Shown: positions 33,730 to 38,334 of the stretch, piece by piece
Numbering within the stretch: position 1 is the stretch's first letter
Layout: every line of letters starts with the position of its first letter
NCBI GenBank assembly: GCA_900548195.1
Contig: URJQ01000005.1
Coordinates: 1-38,334, forward strand
DNA: 38,334 nucleotides
Direction of reading: 5' to 3'
From: an uncultured Prevotella sp.
GTDB lineage: Bacteria > Bacteroidota > Bacteroidia > Bacteroidales > Bacteroidaceae
Notes under the pieces: model-generated
Told to the model about the DNA's origin: nothing
Database searches by the model: none
The model's input: only the letters and a program-made list of their open reading frames with translations
Program-made: the position numbers and the translations under genes

Positions 33730-34711
33730 TCTGTATTGTATTTTCTATCTCTACAGCCATTTGCGGATTATCACCCGTCAATTGGAGTTCTAAATTTTTC
33801 TTTTTTGCAGTGCGTCGCTTAGCAGGAGCTTTGGCTTTTGCCGTCGTGCCCTTGGCGTTTGCTTTAGCTGCAGTGGCTTTTGCCGTCGTATCTTTTGCAG
33901 AAGCCTTGGCAGAAGCCTTGGTAGTGGAACCCTTTCTCGTGGTCTTTGGTTCACCGTCAGCCGACGTAGCCTTACGCCTTGCGGTGGTCTTGCGTGCAGT
34001 ACGCTTTGCGGCAGGCTTTTTCTCCTCCACATTGTCAGCGCCATCAGCCAGCTCTTCCTGCTCCTTATGAGCGGCAGGTTGCTGCGGTTCCGGTTCTGGA
34101 ACGTATTCGAGGAAGAAGTCTTGCGTCTCTTTCAGGCGCATATATTCCTCATAAAGCATGATGCACGCCCACGCATCCGTGGCAGCATATTCTTTCTGTT
34201 TCTGGCTAAGCACATCGGCTTCCCAATTGGAGAGTTGTTCACGCTTGCTGATGCGCTTGCGGAAAAGGTTGGCATAGAGTTTTGCCAGACTCATATCCTT
34301 GATTCCCAATTCAGTCATGTGGTCCTGGAGGTCGATAAATCCCTTAGGCTCGAAGTTGCCTCTCTTATGGAGTCCCATTATGTCATCATGCCATGAGAGT
34401 CCTATTTTCAATGGTCCCTCAGCTTCAAGGAGTTGCTTTACCGCTGGACAAAGTCCTATCCTGTTGAGTCTGAACAGGAAACATGTGTTGTGTGTAGAGA
34501 CCTGAAGCAGCGCCACCTTATTTCTCGCGCCTTTCTTGAATACAGGTCTTGTCTCGGTATCGAAGCCGAGGATGTCACTCTGAAGCAAGTAATCTACAGC
34601 CCTCTGCGCCTCGCCAGGCGAAAGAATAGTGATTATTCTGCCTGGGAAAACCGCCCTTGGCAAGTCACCTATCTTGGTTTTGTCAAACTTACTGTATAAT
34701 ATTTTATTCAT
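33722..34711 (-). CDS. RNase D-like 3'-5' exonuclease with histone-H1-like tail
   Basis: Residues about 25-200 form a DEDDy 3'-5' exonuclease domain. Asp51 and Glu53 lie in GFDTETRP, an aspartate lies in SWHDDIMGL (109/110), and Tyr175 and Asp179 lie in YAATDA. These would bind two metal ions. A proline/glutamate linker follows. Residues about 232-305 are almost only Ala, Lys, Thr and Arg, with repeats such as AKATAAKANAKGTTAKAKAP, like eukaryotic histone H1 tails and bacterial Hc1/AlgP proteins. The substrate (RNA or DNA) is not evident. The gene heads the run with rlmI, tilS, the beta-helix gene and cdd, and diverges from ftsK. Confidence 0.9.
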   Translation of the reverse strand: MNKILYSKFDKTKIGDLPRAVFPGRIITILSPGEAQRAVDYLLQSDILGFDTETRPVFKKGARNKVALLQVSTHNTCFLFRLNRIGLCPAVKQLLEAEGPLKIGLSWHDDIMGLHKRGNFEPKGFIDLQDHMTELGIKDMSLAKLYANLFRKRISKREQLSNWEADVLSQKQKEYAATDAWACIMLYEEYMRLKETQDFFLEYVPEPEPQQPAAHKEQEELADGADNVEEKKPAAKRTARKTTARRKATSADGEPKTTRKGSTTKASAKASAKDTTAKATAAKANAKGTTAKAKAPAKRRTAKKKNLELQLTGDNPQMAVEIENTIQNV

Positions 34712-34789
34712 AGCGAAATTGACCTTTGCCTCAGTAGATTTAAGGGGGCAAAGGGTATGGAATACATTCTAAATTACATATAACAAGTG

Positions 34790-34797
34790 CAAAATTA
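34790..34797 (-). promoter_or_regulatory. Probable -7 box for the exonuclease operon
   Basis: TAATTTTG on the minus strand matches TAnnTTTG, about 80 bases upstream of the ATG at 34711. No good -33 element is seen. Confidence 0.45.
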
Positions 34798-34872
34798 GAA
34801 AAAAATGCTGAAAAAACCATATCTTTTGACATATTCTCTCGCTTTTTCATCAATTATATGAGATTTTTCATG

Positions 34873-34880
34873 TAAATTTG
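34873..34880 (+). promoter_or_regulatory. Probable -7 box for ftsK
   Basis: TAAATTTG matches TAnnTTTG about 77 bases before the ATG at 34957. Transcription from near 34887 also permits an in-frame ATG at 34903, but the later start gives the normal family N-terminus. Confidence 0.5.
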
Positions 34881-34956
34881 CAGTTGGTTTGGGAGAAACG
34901 TATTGCTTTTCCCCTCCAACTTCACATACACCAAGCATAAGAAAAGAAATATATAT

Positions 34957-37458
34957 ATGGCAAAAAAGAAAAAAGAAACAGCCAATTCCAAGAACGTATC
35001 ATTCAGTGAAGCCATCGGAGTTTCGTCTTTCATACACAATGAAAAGACTAATGTCACCGTGGGACTTATCCTCTTCGGCATCTCCATCTTCATGCTTTGG
35101 TCATTCTGTTCCTTCTTCTCTACAGGACAGAATGACCAAAGCATCATCACCAATCCGCTTCCTGGAGATATGAGGAATGAAGATATGGCGATACAAAACA
35201 GCTGCGGAAGCATCGGAGCATACATTTCATATTTCTTTATCAAGTGTTGCTTTGGCTTTCCCGCATTCCTTATCCCTGCATTTATATTCCTTGTAGGCTT
35301 GCGATTGGTGGGCGCATTCAAGTTGAACCTGTGGAAATGGTTCTTTGGCTCAATGATATTGCTCATCTGGAGCAGCATCACCTGTGCGAAATTCATCAAC
35401 CCTCTGCTCAACGGACAAATATTCAATGCCGGCGGAGGACACGGTGAGTTTATCTGCAAATACCTCGAATGCATAATCGGAACGCCAGGTCTGACAGCCA
35501 TCCTTGCGCTGACAGCCATCATTTTCCTCACTTTCGTCTCCACAGAGACCATCAATTTCATCCGCAAAGTGCTTAATCCTGTGGACTATATCTCAAATAG
35601 AGTGAAGTTTAAAATCAATAACAACAAGGAGGAAGAGGAAGCTACTGACACCGTTCTCGCTAATCCTTACACCATTCCGGAGACTGAAGAGGAAGAGAAA
35701 ACCGAGGAATACTTACCTGATGAGAACGCAAGCCAGCCTATCGACCTCACTGACGAGGAAGATATTGCGCCGACAGAGCAAAGCGAAAGCGTGGCTCCTG
35801 AGCAGAAACAGCCTGCCAATAACGAGCCTACATTCAGCGTAAACCAAAGCATCAGCGAAGACAAAGCCAAGGGAAAGACGCTCACTGCCGAGGAGGTGCT
35901 ATCTACTCCTATCAACCCACGTGAGCCTTATACAAAATATAAGTTCCCTACCCTCGACCTCCTGAAGAAATATGAGGAGCAAAAAGACCTGACCACTAAG
36001 GAGGAACTCATAGCCAATAAGAAGCAGATTATCACTGTGCTCAACTCATTCGGAGTGCAGATACGTGAGATTACAGCCACTATCGGTCCTACTATCACGC
36101 TCTATGAGATTACTCCTGCCGAGGGAGTGCGCATCTCCAAGATTCGTAATCTGGAGGATGACATAGCTCTCTCACTCAAGGCTGAGGGTATTCGTATCAT
36201 CGCTCCTATCCCAGGAAAGGGCACTATCGGCATCGAGGTGCCTAATGCCCATGCTTCCATCGTCTCAATGGAGTCCATACTCAACTCCAGGAAGTTCCAG
36301 GACACCAAGATGGAACTGCCTCTTGCCCTCGGTAAGACCATCACCAATGAGGTCTTTATGGTCGATCTTGCCAAGATTCCTCACCTCCTTGTGGCTGGTG
36401 CTACTGGTCAGGGTAAGTCTGTCGGACTGAATGCCATGATAGGCTCTTTGCTCTTCAAGAAGCATCCTAACGAGCTGAAGATTGTGCTTGTCGATCCTAA
36501 GAAGGTGGAATTCTCCGTCTATAATCCTATCGCCAATGCGTTTATGGCTCAGGTTCCAGACACTGACGAGGAACCTATCATCACTGATGTCACCAAGGTG
36601 GTGCGCACACTGAAGGGCCTCTGCACGCTTATGGACCATCGTTACGACCTCCTGAAGCTTGCTGGAGCGCGCAACATAAGGGAATATAATGAGAAATTCA
36701 TCAACCACCGCCTGCGCATGACCGACGAAAACGGTAACCCACTCCATGACTATATGCCGTATATCGTCGTGATAATAGATGAGTTTGGCGACCTTATCAT
36801 GACCGCAGGAAAGGAAGTGGAACTGCCTATTGCCCGTATCGCACAGTTGGCTCGCGCCGTGGGAATACACATGATTATAGCCACACAGCGCCCTACCACT
36901 AACATCATCACCGGCACTATCAAGGCAAACTTCCCAGGACGTGTGGCTTTCCGCGTAGGACAGATGATTGACTCACGCACCATTCTCGACCGCCCGGGTG
37001 CCAACCAACTCATAGGTAAGGGCGATATGCTCTATCTCAACGGCAACGAACCGACCCGCGTACAGTGTGCTTTCCTCGACACTCCTGAAGTGGAAGCTAT
37101 CGCTAAGCATATACAAGAGCAAGAGAAGGCTGGCCTTACTCCTCAGCATCCTATGGAACTCCCTGAACCTATGGATGATGGAAGCGATGGCGGAAGCACT
37201 GGAAGTACGGACGTTTCTTCATGGGATCCTCTCTTCGAACAGGCTGCACGCACCATCGTCAACACGCAGCAAGGCTCTACGAGCATGATTCAGCGACAGT
37301 ACTCCATCGGCTACAACCGTGCCGGAAGACTGATGGACCAACTCGAAAAGGCGGGTATCGTAGGTCCTGCTCATGGCAGTAAGCCTCGCGAAGTGCTGAT
37401 AATGGATGAGATGGCTTTGGAAAACCGTATTGCATCGCTCAGAGGCGGTACTCGATAA
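34957..37458 (+). CDS. ftsK: DNA translocase FtsK
   Basis: FtsK links cell division to chromosome segregation by pumping DNA at the septum. The start at 34957 (MAKKKKETANSKNVS) gives 833 residues. Four membrane segments occupy about 25-200 (for example VGLILFGISIFMLWSF and ILALTAIIFLTFV). An acidic Glu/Pro linker covers about 215-310. The motor domain has Walker A GATGQGKSVGLN (about 481) and Walker B IVVIIDEFGDLI, with ATQRPTTNIITG after it. The C-terminal gamma domain (SWDPLFEQAARTIV onward) with QRQYSIGYNRAGRLMDQLE would read polar KOPS-like sequences. A LolA-like gene follows 70 bp downstream. Confidence 0.97.
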   Translation: MAKKKKETANSKNVSFSEAIGVSSFIHNEKTNVTVGLILFGISIFMLWSFCSFFSTGQNDQSIITNPLPGDMRNEDMAIQNSCGSIGAYISYFFIKCCFGFPAFLIPAFIFLVGLRLVGAFKLNLWKWFFGSMILLIWSSITCAKFINPLLNGQIFNAGGGHGEFICKYLECIIGTPGLTAILALTAIIFLTFVSTETINFIRKVLNPVDYISNRVKFKINNNKEEEEATDTVLANPYTIPETEEEEKTEEYLPDENASQPIDLTDEEDIAPTEQSESVAPEQKQPANNEPTFSVNQSISEDKAKGKTLTAEEVLSTPINPREPYTKYKFPTLDLLKKYEEQKDLTTKEELIANKKQIITVLNSFGVQIREITATIGPTITLYEITPAEGVRISKIRNLEDDIALSLKAEGIRIIAPIPGKGTIGIEVPNAHASIVSMESILNSRKFQDTKMELPLALGKTITNEVFMVDLAKIPHLLVAGATGQGKSVGLNAMIGSLLFKKHPNELKIVLVDPKKVEFSVYNPIANAFMAQVPDTDEEPIITDVTKVVRTLKGLCTLMDHRYDLLKLAGARNIREYNEKFINHRLRMTDENGNPLHDYMPYIVVIIDEFGDLIMTAGKEVELPIARIAQLARAVGIHMIIATQRPTTNIITGTIKANFPGRVAFRVGQMIDSRTILDRPGANQLIGKGDMLYLNGNEPTRVQCAFLDTPEVEAIAKHIQEQEKAGLTPQHPMELPEPMDDGSDGGSTGSTDVSSWDPLFEQAARTIVNTQQGSTSMIQRQYSIGYNRAGRLMDQLEKAGIVGPAHGSKPREVLIMDEMALENRIASLRGGTR

Positions 37459-37528
37459 CTTGATATTTCAGATAACAAACTAATAAAAAGAAAACCGTTA
37501 AAAGGGACGGATTAACAACAGAAAGTCT

Positions 37529-38146
37529 ATGAAAAAAATCTTTTCTCTGATAGTTATGATGGCGATTTGCGCCTTCACTACAACCATTTCTGCCAACAAC
37601 AATTCTAATGAGGCAAAGAAAGTGCTCGACAAAGCTGTAGCAAAGCTCAACATCAAAGGCGGTACTACCGCTTCTTTCTCCATCAAAGGCAACAAGTTTG
37701 GCACTCAGAAGGGCAACATCTCCATCAAAGGCAACAAATTCCACGCTTCTACTGCCAGCGCAATAGTATGGTACAATGGCAAGACACAGTGGACCTATGT
37801 GAAGAAGAATGAAGAGGTCAATGTCTCTACTCCTTCTGCCGCTCAGCAGTCATCCATGAATCCTTACACCTTCGTCAATCTCTACAAGAAGGGTTACAGC
37901 ATGCAGCTCAACAAGACCGCGAGCGGCAATCAAGTGCATCTCAAGGCTCTAAATCAGAAAGCAAGCATCAAGGAGGCATATATTCTCGTGGACGGCAACA
38001 ATAATATCAAGGAGGTAAAGATGCGTCAAGCTTCTGGTTGGGTTACGATTTCTATCTCCAATATCAGACAGCAAACTCTCTCTGATGCCACTTTCACCTT
38101 CAATGCTAAAGACTATCCTAAGGCTGAGGTAATCGATCTTAGATAG
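37529..38146 (+). CDS. lolA: LolA-like outer-membrane lipoprotein carrier
   Basis: The 205-residue protein has a cleavable signal peptide (MKKIFSLIVMMAICAFTTTISA) and no lipobox, so it is predicted to be soluble in the periplasm. The mature part is a LolA/LppX-like half-barrel. It starts with AKKVLDKAVAKLNIKGGTTASFSIKG, contains WYNGKTQWTYVKKNEEVNV, and ends in ATFTFNAKDYPKAEVIDLR. An internal SIKGNKF word occurs twice. LolA ferries lipoproteins from the inner to the outer membrane. Position after ftsK is a familiar Bacteroidales order. Bacteroidetes LolA proteins are diverged, so the exact cargo is inferred. Confidence 0.88.
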   Translation: MKKIFSLIVMMAICAFTTTISANNNSNEAKKVLDKAVAKLNIKGGTTASFSIKGNKFGTQKGNISIKGNKFHASTASAIVWYNGKTQWTYVKKNEEVNVSTPSAAQQSSMNPYTFVNLYKKGYSMQLNKTASGNQVHLKALNQKASIKEAYILVDGNNNIKEVKMRQASGWVTISISNIRQQTLSDATFTFNAKDYPKAEVIDLR

Positions 38147-38149
38147 TGT

Positions 38150-38240
38150 GGTTTTGTTGTTTTGTGGTTTTGTTGTTTTGTGATTTAGTGGTTTTGTTGT
38201 TTTGTTGAATGCTAATACTGACAACGAACCAACAAACCTT
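38150..38240. repeat. GT-rich tract with short CA-rich counterpart after lolA
   Basis: GTGGTTTTGTTGTTTT is repeated about three times from the lolA stop codon. It ends in TTGTTTTGTTGAATG, and CAACGAACCAACAAACC follows. It is related to the tract in the nudC leader. Confidence 0.7.
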
Positions 38241-38280
38241 GTCATGAAAAACAGCAACGAGCCAGAGTATTGTAGTAAAT

Positions 38281-38334
38281 GCAATAACATAGCTTTTACA
38301 CTGCAATAACATAGCTTTTACACTGCAATAACAT
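38281..38334. repeat. 22-base-period array cut by the window end (copy F)
   Basis: Two full identical units (38281-38302 and 38303-38324) share GCAATAACATAGCTTTTACA, and the third is cut by the end of the window. ATAGCTTTTAC matches unit 4 of copy B. The array probably continues beyond the window. Confidence 0.8.

Overview
The window is a chromosomal segment from a member of the Bacteroidales, most likely Prevotella or a close relative. The evidence is the recurring Bacteroidetes promoter pattern (TTTG, 19-20 bases, TAnnTTTG), the lipoprotein-rich protein set, and clusters typical of the order: ileS / TraR-DksA-like / lspA / DUF4296, AddAB-type nuclease genes, tilS next to a beta-helix lipoprotein, and ftsK / lolA. 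I found no transposase, integrase, prophage or CRISPR array.

Left part (1-13.5 kb): a minus-strand cluster runs from a GTPase-site-altered EF-G paralogue (fusA2) through ileS, a cysteine-free TraR/DksA-like protein and lspA to a DUF4296 lipoprotein. hemW diverges from fusA2. A tRNA-Pro(TGG) gene, a small helicase-associated-domain protein, and a divergent pair (serine palmitoyltransferase and a diacylglycerol-kinase-type lipid kinase) follow.

Middle (13.5-26 kb): a RelA/SpoT homologue with a degenerate hydrolase site, a secreted DUF1573 protein and a WalJ-type metallo-hydrolase lie on the minus strand. A small lipoprotein, the AddA- and AddB-like recombination nucleases and a family 2 glycosyltransferase lie on the plus strand.

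Right part (26-38 kb): a compact promoter-to-terminator unit looks like a small RNA gene and precedes nudC and mltG. Facing them is a minus-strand run of a 3'-5' exonuclease with a histone-H1-like tail, rlmI, tilS, a beta-helix lipoprotein and cdd. ftsK and a LolA-like carrier diverge from this run.

The gene content is mostly housekeeping: translation and growth control (ileS, fusA2, relA, DksA-like, tilS, rlmI), envelope (lspA, mltG, lolA, lipoproteins, sphingolipid synthesis) and DNA repair and segregation (addAB, ftsK, exonuclease). The most unusual content is between genes. Six intergenic sites carry arrays with an exact 22-base period, two of them inside a gap-free duplicated element of about 200 bp. 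Other sites hold a 13-copy heptamer array, a duplicated 45-bp block in the tilS leader, and recurrent GT-rich/CA-rich tracts that could fold into long hairpins. At protein level, IleRS carries GIHH in place of the HIGH signature, and EF-G2 lacks the catalytic histidine.
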